A stretch of DNA of 30,277 bases, taken from the NCBI GenBank assembly GCA_021153265.1, contig JAGKTU010000019.1, positions 1 to 30,277 on the forward strand. The letters are read 5' to 3'. The stretch comes from Clostridia bacterium (lineage in GTDB: Bacteria > Bacillota > Clostridia > Oscillospirales > Oscillospiraceae). Both the position numbers and the translations under genes were made by a program. The notes under the pieces are model-generated. The model made no database searches and had not been told where the DNA came from. It saw only the letters and a program-made list of their open reading frames with translations. How positions within the stretch are numbered: position 1 is the stretch's first letter; every line of letters begins with the position of its first letter. This document shows, piece by piece, positions 1 to 6,862 of this stretch.

Positions 1-20
1 GAATGGGATAACCCTTTTAA

Positions 21-97
21 TGGTACGCCGAAAGGGACTCGAACCCCCGACCTACTGATTCGTAGTCAGTCACTCTATCCAACTGAGCTATCGGCGC
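21..97 (-). tRNA. tRNA-Arg (anticodon ACG)
   Basis: Read on the minus strand this folds as a complete cloverleaf. The acceptor arm GCGCCGA pairs with TCGGCGT, allowing one G-U. The D-arm has the AGCTCAGTTGGATAGAG pattern. The anticodon stem ACTGA/TCAGT encloses loop CTACGAA, giving anticodon ACG, and the T-arm carries GGTTCGAGTCC. The CCA end is encoded. Bases 1-20 look like the first arm of a terminator hairpin that would close outside the window. Confidence 0.96.
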
Positions 98-121
98 ATG
101 TGCGTTCCTCAACGCCAAAGT

Positions 122-150
122 ATAATAGCACAGATAAAAAGAAAATGCAA
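122..150 (-). promoter_or_regulatory. Sigma-A promoter of tRNA-Arg
   Basis: On the minus strand, TTGCAT (150-145) and TATTAT (127-122) are separated by 17 bases. A TG one base before the -10 gives an extended -10. The tRNA begins 24 bases beyond the -10. An AT-rich stretch lies just upstream of the -35 and could act as an UP element. Confidence 0.8.
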
Positions 151-216
151 GTACTTTTTTCAAAAAAATAAAATTTTTTTGGGATCTGTAGGTAAGCGGT
201 CCAACGGAAAGGAATC

Positions 217-246
217 TTGACAGCAAGGGAACGTCTATAGTAAAAT
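217..246 (+). promoter_or_regulatory. Probable promoter of the mutY operon
   Basis: TTGACA (217-222) is followed after 18 bases by TAAAAT (241-246). The -35 is perfect and the spacer is one base longer than ideal. It leaves a leader of about 20 bases before the mutY start. Confidence 0.55.
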
Positions 247-272
247 AAATAGAAAATCGGGGAGGTATGGCT

Positions 273-1322
273 ATGGAACGGCAGTATATTTTGCAGCGGC
301 TTCCGGATGTGCTGCTTCCTTGGTATCGCTTAAACCGCCGGGAACTTCCATGGCGTGCCGACCGGGAGCCATACCACGTCTGGCTCTCGGAGATCATGCT
401 CCAGCAGACCCGGGTGGAGGCGGTGAAGGGTTACTATGCCCGCTTTTTGTCGGCGCTGCCTACGGTGGAGGCGCTGGCTTGCTGCGATGATGATATGCTC
501 CACAAGCTCTGGGAGGGCTTGGGCTATTACAGCCGGGTGCGGAACCTGAAAAAGGCCGCCCGGGTGATCATGGATCAGCATGGCGGCGTATTTCCCGGGG
601 AATATGATGCCATTCGGGCGCTCCCCGGTATCGGTGATTATACCGCCGGGGCGATTTGCTCCATTTGCTCCGACCGGCCTACCCCAGCGGTGGATGGGAA
701 TGTGCTTCGGGTGATTTCCCGGATTCTGGATGATCCCACCCCCATCGATCTGCCCACCACCAAGAAACAGGTGGCAGCGGAGCTTGCGGAGGTCTACCCG
801 GAAGCTGCCGGAGATTTTACGCAGGCACTGATGGAGCTGGGGGCTACGGTCTGTGGACCGAATAAACGTCCGGATTGCGGCAATTGTCCCTGTAATGCAT
901 TTTGCAAGGGCTTTCAGCGCGGCACTGCGGAGGTATTGCCGGTGAAAAGCCCGAAAAAGACGCGCCGGGAGGAAGACTTAACGGTATTCATCTTAAGCTG
1001 TGACGGCAAAGTGCTGCTGCACCGGCGACCGAAGAAGGGACTTCTGGCAGGCCTGTGGGAGTTTCCAAATGTTCCGGGGCATTTGAACGAGCAAGAAGCA
1101 TTGGCTGCGGTGGAGAATATGGGTCTTCGTCCCCGGGAGCTGCTGCGGATGGTGGAGCGAAGCCACATTTTCACCCACATTCGCTGGAATATGCGGGGAT
1201 TCTATATAGAAGTGGCATCTGCAGAGGGGAAACCGGACTGGTTCACCCGGGAACAGGTGGAATTACAGGCGGCGCTGCCTACGGCGTTCCGCCAATTTTG
1301 GGAGGAGAAGCAGGATGTTTGA
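273..1322 (+). CDS. mutY: A/G-specific adenine DNA glycosylase MutY
   Basis: MutY removes adenine mispaired with 8-oxoguanine, in cytoplasmic base excision repair. The 349-residue protein has the family's full architecture. A LPWR motif is followed by the catalytic Glu in SEIMLQQTRV (about E40). The helix-hairpin-helix LPGIGDYTAGA follows, then the catalytic Asp in PAVDGNVLRV (about D141). Cys 194, 202, 205 and 211 (C-X7-C-X2-C-X5-C) bind the 4Fe-4S cluster. From about residue 235 a NUDIX-like domain, with HRRPKKGLLAGLWEFP and FTHIRW, would recognise 8-oxoG. I chose ATG 273 because GGAGG (261-265) is 7 bases before it; the in-frame ATG at 267 is only one base from that site. Its last codons overlap the next gene by 8 bases, so the two are probably translationally coupled. 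Confidence 0.95.
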   Translation: MERQYILQRLPDVLLPWYRLNRRELPWRADREPYHVWLSEIMLQQTRVEAVKGYYARFLSALPTVEALACCDDDMLHKLWEGLGYYSRVRNLKKAARVIMDQHGGVFPGEYDAIRALPGIGDYTAGAICSICSDRPTPAVDGNVLRVISRILDDPTPIDLPTTKKQVAAELAEVYPEAAGDFTQALMELGATVCGPNKRPDCGNCPCNAFCKGFQRGTAEVLPVKSPKKTRREEDLTVFILSCDGKVLLHRRPKKGLLAGLWEFPNVPGHLNEQEALAAVENMGLRPRELLRMVERSHIFTHIRWNMRGFYIEVASAEGKPDWFTREQVELQAALPTAFRQFWEEKQDV

Positions 1323-2100
1323 TTTTCATATGCATACCCGGGTGTCCTTTGACGGACACGATACCGGCCTTGCCATGGCTGTGGCGGCGAAAAATGCCGG
1401 ATTGCAGGAAATCTGCTTTACCGACCACTTGGACTACGACCCACTGGAGCAGATGGGCGTGATGGCTTTCGACACGGATGTTTACCGTGCGGAGTATGAC
1501 GGCCTTTCTGTGGAGGGACTTACCATCCGCCGGGGCATGGAGTTCGGCATGACTGCGGACAACCGGGAGCAGCTGCTAAAGGATCTGGAGCGGTATCCGT
1601 TCGACTTTGTTCTGGGTTCTATCCACTTTGTGGATGATCTGGATGTGTATTTTGAGCCGTTTTGGGCGGATAAGTCCGTGTTTCAGGCAGAACGCCGGTA
1701 TCTGGAGGCGACGCTGGAATGCGTGAAGATTCATGACGATTTTGATGTGCTGGCGCACTTGACCTATATTGCCAAAACCCACGCCCATCCCGCCCCCCGG
1801 GCGGTGCCGTACGGTGAACACAGGGAGCTGGTGGACGAGATCCTGAAAGAGCTGGTTCGAAAAGGGAAGGGCTTGGAGATGAACTCCAGCGGCGTGGACC
1901 GCTGCGGAGGTTTCTTGCCCACGGCAGACTATTTCCTCAGGTTCCGGGAACTGGGCGGTGAGATCGTCACCATCGGCTCCGATGCCCACCGATGCGACCG
2001 TGTGGGACAGTATTCCAAGGATGCCTGCCAGATCCTCAGGGAGATCTTTGGCTATGTGTGTACCTTTGAGGGAAGAAAGCCGGTTTTCCATAAACTGTAG
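1315..2100 (+). CDS. PHP-domain phosphatase, histidinol-phosphatase (HisJ/HisK) type
   Basis: A 261-residue metal-dependent hydrolase of the PHP superfamily. Metal ligands appear in family order: FHMHTR (His5, His7), CFTDHLD, the Glu of RRGMEFGM, LGSIHFVDD, VLAHLTY, LEMNSSG and near the end IGSDAHRCDRVG. This pattern fits monofunctional histidinol-phosphate phosphatases, which release histidinol in histidine synthesis. No other his gene is nearby, so a different phosphoester substrate is possible. The start at 1315 has GGAGGA (1301-1306) 8 bases upstream and lies inside the end of mutY, so the pair forms one operon. The family call is firm and the substrate is inference. Confidence 0.85.
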   Translation: MFDFHMHTRVSFDGHDTGLAMAVAAKNAGLQEICFTDHLDYDPLEQMGVMAFDTDVYRAEYDGLSVEGLTIRRGMEFGMTADNREQLLKDLERYPFDFVLGSIHFVDDLDVYFEPFWADKSVFQAERRYLEATLECVKIHDDFDVLAHLTYIAKTHAHPAPRAVPYGEHRELVDEILKELVRKGKGLEMNSSGVDRCGGFLPTADYFLRFRELGGEIVTIGSDAHRCDRVGQYSKDACQILREIFGYVCTFEGRKPVFHKL

Positions 2101-2153
2101 GGCTTTTTTGCGCTGAATGATATCACAACGCAACCACATAACGAAAAATAACC

Positions 2154-2184
2154 AACACCGCTGTCTGCATCAGACGGCGGTGTT
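2154..2184 (+). terminator. Hairpin after the mutY-PHP operon
   Basis: AACACCGC, then GTCTG, pair with CAGAC and GCGGTGTT around a very short loop, giving about 14 paired bases. There is no run of T after the hairpin, so it is a weak intrinsic terminator at best, or a structured spacer. It sits 17 bases before the -35 of the next operon. Confidence 0.5.
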
Positions 2185-2200
2185 GCTACGAGGCTATCTG

Positions 2201-2229
2201 TTGACTTTATTGCCGGTTAATGATAAACT
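2201..2229 (+). promoter_or_regulatory. Sigma-A promoter of the phosphodiester glycosidase operon
   Basis: TTGACT (2201-2206) and TAAACT (2224-2229) are separated by 17 bases, with TG at 2221-2222 forming an extended -10. The leader to the start codon is about 40 bases. The same tgaTAAACT element recurs at 13922-13930 before the YcaO gene. Confidence 0.8.
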
Positions 2230-2276
2230 TACAAAATAAGACAGCACATATGTGCCTTTTAAATGGGGAGAGTACG

Positions 2277-3902
2277 ATGAAAATGAAGTCTTGGCGCAAT
2301 CGCATCGTGGCGGTGCTGCTTCTGGCTGCCGTGCTGGCGACAATTTGTCTGGGCGGCTGCTCGGTGAAGCGTGAACCGGACTGGTTATCTGAACCGGAAC
2401 TGCTGCGTACGCCCATCCGGCTGATGCTGGACAGCGTCAGCACGGGAGATTATGCGGCTGCCGGCAAGCAGATGCAAAATCAGCCTGATTTGGACTTTTA
2501 CTGCCCGGAAAATGCCATCGGAAAGGCCTGCTGGGATGCCTTTATCGGCAGTATCCGCTATGAACTGGTGGGTGAGGGATATGCATGCGGCGATGGGGCA
2601 GCCCACAAGATCCGCGTTACCTGTCTCGATCTTTCTGCCATCAGTGAATCCCTGCCGGAACGCGTCAGCGCACTGCTGGAGGCAAAAATGGCAGCCTGCG
2701 GCGATATTTCGGAGGTCTACGACGAGAACCGAGAATACCGGCAGGAACTGATCGATGCCCTTACTCTGGAAGCGATCGAAGCCATTCTCACAGAGCAGAC
2801 CGAGAGCATCACCGTGGAACTGGAAGTTAAGCTGGTTTGCGTGGATGGTCAATGGAAAATCGTGCCGGATGAGAATCTGCTGAAGACCATCACAGGCGGT
2901 CTCTGGACAGGCAAAAGCGGCAGTTTTGATGCGTACGTTTCTGCCAATCAGGCGTTGGTGTCCGAACGGGTATCTCAGGTGGAGAAAGTGTTCTGGCTGA
3001 ATGATGCCGATGTGATCGCACCCAAGCCCAATGCCGCCTGCTATGGCTCTACCAAAGACCCCTCCACACTGCAGTGGCTGCTGGATGATGCGGCAGAGCT
3101 ATTGGGCGGACAGAAAACACTCTTTACGACCGATACTGAGATCATGCCCGGTTCAGAGGTCGTCTATTATCTGGACGAAACCATTCTGAGCATTACCTGG
3201 CGGCAGTACATCAACGGTGTAGCGATGGCTATGAGTGAGATCAAAATCGCCCATCCGTCCCAGTTTCGCCGGTACTTGGTGGACGATACCTACGGAGTGA
3301 CCCAACGGGAATACGGCTCGGATCTGGCGGCTCAGGTCAACGCGGTTACAGCCAGCAATGCGGACTACTACATCCGCCGCCCCTATGGCATTATCGTATA
3401 TCAGGGTGAAGTACACCGGGTGAACAAGAAACTGGATGTCTGCTTTGTTGACGATCAGGGTGATTTGATTCTGGTTCATCAGGGTGAGATCACCGATGAA
3501 GAAACGGCTAAAAAGTTCGTGGAAGACAACAATATCCGATTCAGCATGGCCTTTGGCCCCATCATCGTCGAAGACGGCAAGAATGTAACACCGCCCCACT
3601 ACAGCATCGGTGAGATCAACGGCTATTTCCCCCGGGCGGCCCTCGGAACGTTGGGTGAATTGCACTATCTGGTGGCAACCAACGGAAAAACACCGGAATG
3701 CAGCAACATGCTGCGCCTTACCATGATGGCAGATCTGATGATCGCGTTTGGCTGCGACAAAGCCTACAATCTGGATGGCGGCCAAACGTCGCTGATCGTG
3801 ACGAACAACCGGGTCATGAGCTATTTGTCATTCAGCTATGAGCGGAAGGTCAGCGACATCATTTATTTCGCAACCGCAATTCCGGATGGTTCCGGCTCAT
3901 AA
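2277..3902 (+). CDS. Lipoprotein with C-terminal phosphodiester glycosidase (NAGPA/DUF2233) domain
   Basis: A 541-residue predicted lipoprotein. A basic start and hydrophobic stretch end in lipobox LGGC, with the lipidated Cys at residue 28. Residues about 40-215 form an alpha/beta domain of unknown role, resembling small Gram-positive lipoprotein domains (DUF5105-like, tentative). From about 235 to the end is a NAGPA-type domain. Its signs are YLDETILSITWR, SNADYYIRRPYGIIVYQGEV, AFGPIIVEDG, PRAALGT and the hallmark YNLDGGQTSL (D500-G-G). NAGPA family members cleave sugar-1-phosphodiesters; bacterial ones are linked to surface-glycan metabolism. I chose ATG 2277 because GGGGAG lies 6 bases upstream; the in-frame ATG at 2220 would place the promoter -10 inside the gene. 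It is first in a four-gene operon, and the next two genes together reproduce it. The substrate is unknown. Confidence 0.85.
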   Translation: MKMKSWRNRIVAVLLLAAVLATICLGGCSVKREPDWLSEPELLRTPIRLMLDSVSTGDYAAAGKQMQNQPDLDFYCPENAIGKACWDAFIGSIRYELVGEGYACGDGAAHKIRVTCLDLSAISESLPERVSALLEAKMAACGDISEVYDENREYRQELIDALTLEAIEAILTEQTESITVELEVKLVCVDGQWKIVPDENLLKTITGGLWTGKSGSFDAYVSANQALVSERVSQVEKVFWLNDADVIAPKPNAACYGSTKDPSTLQWLLDDAAELLGGQKTLFTTDTEIMPGSEVVYYLDETILSITWRQYINGVAMAMSEIKIAHPSQFRRYLVDDTYGVTQREYGSDLAAQVNAVTASNADYYIRRPYGIIVYQGEVHRVNKKLDVCFVDDQGDLILVHQGEITDEETAKKFVEDNNIRFSMAFGPIIVEDGKNVTPPHYSIGEINGYFPRAALGTLGELHYLVATNGKTPECSNMLRLTMMADLMIAFGCDKAYNLDGGQTSLIVTNNRVMSYLSFSYERKVSDIIYFATAIPDGSGS

Positions 3903-3947
3903 TCCTGACAAGCAACACCCGAAATCACACTTAAAAGGAAGAGGGAA

Positions 3948-4586
3948 ATGAACAAAAACAAGATACTGAAAACGATTCTGGCATTTCTGGGCATTTTTGC
4001 CGCATTGACCGGAATCGCGCTGAGTTTATGCTTCCAGAATTCCCAGCCCATCCTGCTCAAGCGCTCTGAGGGCGTTCAGACCCGTGTCATCGGCATGATG
4101 GATGCGGTTTGTGCAGGGGATTACACTGCGGCGGGGCAGCAGATGTACGGAACACCGTCTTTTGGCCCTGACCGGGAGGCGGCAGAGGATGTCAGTGCGC
4201 TGTACTGGGAAGCGTTCTCGGAGAGCATGACCTATGAACTGGTCGGCGAGTGCTATGCGCAGGAAAACTACATTGCACAGAAGGTTCGCATTACCTGTCT
4301 GGATTTTGACAGCGTGACGGAGAATCTCAGAGAGCGGTTTATGACCCTGCTGGAGAAAAAGATCGCCGAGGCTCAGGATACCTCCGAAATCTATGATGAA
4401 AACAACAATTACCGGGAAGATATGGTCATGGAGCTGCTTTTCCAGGCAGCGGAAGCCTGTCTTCAGGAAGATGCCGAAATGGTTACCGTGGAGATCGTCG
4501 TAAAGCTGACCCATGAGCAAGGTCAGTGGTGGGTTCTTCCGGAGAAAGAACTGCTGGAAGCCATTAGCGGCGGTATTTTGAAATGA
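3948..4586 (+). CDS. Membrane-anchored paralogue of the N-terminal domain of the preceding lipoprotein
   Basis: This 212-residue protein aligns along its whole length with residues 1 to about 215 of the lipoprotein before it. Shared blocks include GDYTAAGQQM/GDYAAAGKQM, YELVGE, KVRITCLD/KIRVTCLD, SEIYDEN/SEVYDEN and the final E-x-I-x-GG. It has an N-terminal hydrophobic segment with Cys at residue 28, the same position as the lipidated Cys upstream. However, the preceding residues are LSL instead of LGG, so the lipobox is degraded and a signal anchor is more likely. There is no catalytic domain; the matching half is the next gene. GGAAGAGGG precedes the ATG. I do not recognise a function and infer that it acts with its neighbour outside the membrane. 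Confidence 0.8.
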   Translation: MNKNKILKTILAFLGIFAALTGIALSLCFQNSQPILLKRSEGVQTRVIGMMDAVCAGDYTAAGQQMYGTPSFGPDREAAEDVSALYWEAFSESMTYELVGECYAQENYIAQKVRITCLDFDSVTENLRERFMTLLEKKIAEAQDTSEIYDENNNYREDMVMELLFQAAEACLQEDAEMVTVEIVVKLTHEQGQWWVLPEKELLEAISGGILK

Positions 4587-4600
4587 GAGGGGTGGAGCCA

Positions 4601-5758
4601 ATGCAAGATGGCAATGTAGCGCAGCCGGCCAATTTAGGCCGAAAGATCCTGAACGGAACGTTCGGGGCGGTGGGCGCAACCGTGTTGTTACTGCTGGCAT
4701 TTATACTGGCAGGCGTTATGCTGTTTGCGTCCGGTTCTGCTGCCGGAACTGCATCCAGCACCGGTGACCAGCTTTTAATGGACAGCTATGATATGTACAT
4801 GACCAATGAGATCAGCGATGCGCTGGACGGTGTTCTGCAGATCGATAAGGTATACTGGCTCAACGACAGCAATGTAATTGCGCCGAAGCCGAATCCGGAG
4901 TGCTATGGACGCACATCGGATCCTTCTTCTCTGCAGTGGCTGCTGGATGAGGCAGCTCCGCTGATCGACGGACAGGAACTGCTCTTCTCGCTGGACGTGG
5001 AGCTGTATCCCGATACGGAAGTCATATACTATCTGGATGAGACGATTTTTTGCATTTCCTGGCGGATTCTGATGGATCAGGATATGTATACCTTCAGCGA
5101 GGTGTTCATTGCCCATCCTTCCCAGTTCCGCAGATACTTAGCCGATGATACCTATGGTTCCAGCAAGCGCTATTACGGTTCCGATATGGCCAAGGCGGTC
5201 AACGCAGTGTCTGCCAGCAACGGTGACTTCTACCAGTTCCGCAACGACGGAATCGTGGTATATAAGGGCGAAGTCCACAGAGCCAACGCCAATGCGGACA
5301 TCTGCTTCGTGGACGATCAGGGCGATCTGATCTTTGCGCGCAGAGGCCAGTTGAAAGACCAAAAGGCCGCGGAAGCCTTTGTGGAAGAGCACAATGTTCG
5401 ATTCAGCATTGCCTTTGGCCCGATTCTGGTGGAAAACCACAAGGCTGCGGATATTGGCGCATATCCTCTGGGTAACATCGATGGCTACTATCCCCGTGCT
5501 GCCATCGGCACGCTGGGTAAACTCCACTATTTACAGGTGGTGGCGGGCTACACACCGGATCCCAGACCTACCCCCAACATCTGGCAGTTCGCAAAGAAGA
5601 TGGAGTCCTTCGGCTGCGAGAAAGCTTATGCGTTGGATGGCGGCCAGACGGGCCTTATTGTGGTAGGCGGCGAGGTACAAAACTATTTGAGCTACGGTTC
5701 CGAAAGAGTGGTCAGTGATATCATCTATTTTGCCACGGCAGTTCCGGACGGAGGTTAA
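4601..5758 (+). CDS. Membrane-anchored phosphodiester glycosidase (NAGPA/DUF2233) domain protein
   Basis: A 385-residue protein with a short cytoplasmic start, one transmembrane segment at about residues 20-45, and an extracellular NAGPA domain. That domain is closely related to the one in the lipoprotein two genes upstream. Matching blocks include VYWLNDSNVIAPKPN, SLQWLLDEA, YYLDETIFCISWR, IVVYKGEVHRANA, SIAFGPILVE, YYPRAAIGTLG and ALDGGQTGL (D346-G-G). I chose ATG 4601: the GGGGTGGAG stretch ending at 4596 suits it, whereas the in-frame ATG at 4583, overlapping the previous stop, has no site. The likely role is hydrolysis or transfer on a sugar-phosphodiester of the envelope; the substrate is unknown. 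It lies 4 bases before the next gene. Confidence 0.85.
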   Translation: MQDGNVAQPANLGRKILNGTFGAVGATVLLLLAFILAGVMLFASGSAAGTASSTGDQLLMDSYDMYMTNEISDALDGVLQIDKVYWLNDSNVIAPKPNPECYGRTSDPSSLQWLLDEAAPLIDGQELLFSLDVELYPDTEVIYYLDETIFCISWRILMDQDMYTFSEVFIAHPSQFRRYLADDTYGSSKRYYGSDMAKAVNAVSASNGDFYQFRNDGIVVYKGEVHRANANADICFVDDQGDLIFARRGQLKDQKAAEAFVEEHNVRFSIAFGPILVENHKAADIGAYPLGNIDGYYPRAAIGTLGKLHYLQVVAGYTPDPRPTPNIWQFAKKMESFGCEKAYALDGGQTGLIVVGGEVQNYLSYGSERVVSDIIYFATAVPDGG

Positions 5759-5762
5759 GCAC

Positions 5763-6752
5763 ATGGAAAGAATTGCTTTTATTTACGGTGATATTTTTAT
5801 TTACTGGCACTCCGTGATCCTGACCTGCGGCATCCTGACGGCGATTTTTCTGTTTTTGGCTTTTTGGCTGGATCGGGGCGGAAAGCTGCTCAGCGGTGCT
5901 GGGGCTGTGGTGGTGAGTTTCCTGCTTTCAATCGTGTTGTCCCGTTTTATCCACTGGTACAGCATGAGCTCCACCTATGCGAGTTTCCATACGGCCATGA
6001 CGGACTATACAACCGGCAGCTTTGCGCTGATGGGTGTGTTTATCGGCTGCATTTTGGCGGCATGCCTGCTGCGGCTTTTCAAGGTTCACAACAAGCTTCT
6101 GACGATGCTGGACAGTATGGCGCTGGCAGGTGCCTGCGGCATTGCGGTTGGCAGATTGGCAGATCTGTTCACCAATGCGGATCTGGGCATGGAGGTCGGG
6201 TTTAGCACCGGACTGCCCTTTGCGTACCCGGTGGTGGATATGCTGACCGGCGAGACGACCTACCGGCTTGCTACCTTCATGATCCAATCCATGGTAGCCG
6301 GTGTGCTGTTTCTGGTGCTGATGGTGGCTTATTTCCGGCGCCGTCAGGGAAAGTGTGTACTGCCGGAGGGTGATATTGCACTGCTGTTCATTCTGGTTTA
6401 CTGCGCAAGTCAGGCGCTTCTGGACAGTACCCGCTATGACTCCCTGTTCTTCCGGGGCAACGGTTTTGTCAGCATTGTGCAGGTCCTTTGCACTGTCGGT
6501 GTGGTAGTGAGTATCGTTTGCTTCTCTGTCAGAATGGTGCAGAACCGGGGCTGGAAATATGGTTATCTTCTTATCTGGCTGCTGATCGCAGGATCGCTAG
6601 GCGGCGCGGGCTATATGGAGTACCATGTCCAGCGGCATGGTCATCAGGCGGTATTTGCCTACAGCATGATGACCCTTTGCCTTGCGGCTGCGGTACTTCT
6701 GACCTTGATCATTCATAGACTGTCGCTGAGAAAACTGAAGTTCGCTGCGTAA
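5763..6752 (+). CDS. Lgt-like integral membrane protein (divergent prolipoprotein diacylglyceryl transferase fold)
   Basis: A 329-residue protein with about seven or eight hydrophobic segments. The layout follows Lgt, which moves diacylglycerol from phosphatidylglycerol to the lipobox Cys. GDIFIYWHSVILTCGILTA matches the family's first helix. SRFIHWYS, GSFALMGVFIGCILA, LLTMLDSMALAGACGIAVGR (R131) and LDSTRYDSLFFRGNGFVSIVQ also fit. The usual G-R-x-G-N-F-x-N signature reads GRLADLFTNADLG, so the conserved Asn is replaced or displaced. This is therefore probably a paralogue with altered function, not the housekeeping Lgt. ATG 5763 has GGAGG (5750-5754) 8 bases upstream and follows the previous stop closely. 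Its place after lipoprotein and glycosidase genes suggests envelope work on a lipid-linked substrate. Confidence 0.7.
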   Translation: MERIAFIYGDIFIYWHSVILTCGILTAIFLFLAFWLDRGGKLLSGAGAVVVSFLLSIVLSRFIHWYSMSSTYASFHTAMTDYTTGSFALMGVFIGCILAACLLRLFKVHNKLLTMLDSMALAGACGIAVGRLADLFTNADLGMEVGFSTGLPFAYPVVDMLTGETTYRLATFMIQSMVAGVLFLVLMVAYFRRRQGKCVLPEGDIALLFILVYCASQALLDSTRYDSLFFRGNGFVSIVQVLCTVGVVVSIVCFSVRMVQNRGWKYGYLLIWLLIAGSLGGAGYMEYHVQRHGHQAVFAYSMMTLCLAAAVLLTLIIHRLSLRKLKFAA

Positions 6753-6765
6753 ATGAAATACTTAA

Positions 6766-6796
6766 CAACCGGCACGGCAAAATGCTGTGCCGGTTG
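6766..6796 (+). terminator. Hairpin terminator of the glycosidase operon
   Basis: CAACCGGCACGGC pairs with GCTGTGCCGGTTG around AAAAT. Only a weak T-rich tail (ACTTATTTT) follows. The end of the 3' arm overlaps the -35 of the next promoter. Confidence 0.7.
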
Positions 6797-6821
6797 ACTT
6801 ATTTTCGAAATTGCGTATAAT
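6794..6821 (+). promoter_or_regulatory. Sigma-A promoter of the topoisomerase operon
   Basis: TTGACT (6794-6799), a 16-base spacer and a perfect TATAAT (6816-6821). Its -35 shares bases with the 3' arm of the preceding terminator hairpin. Confidence 0.85.
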
Positions 6822-6862
6822 ATAATAGAATTATTATGGACTACTATGGCAGGTAACCGATT

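Noticed and set aside
2220..2276. Upstream in-frame start of the first glycosidase lipoprotein
   Set aside because: It would put the -10 element inside the coding region and spoil the lipoprotein signal peptide; ATG 2277 has the proper site.
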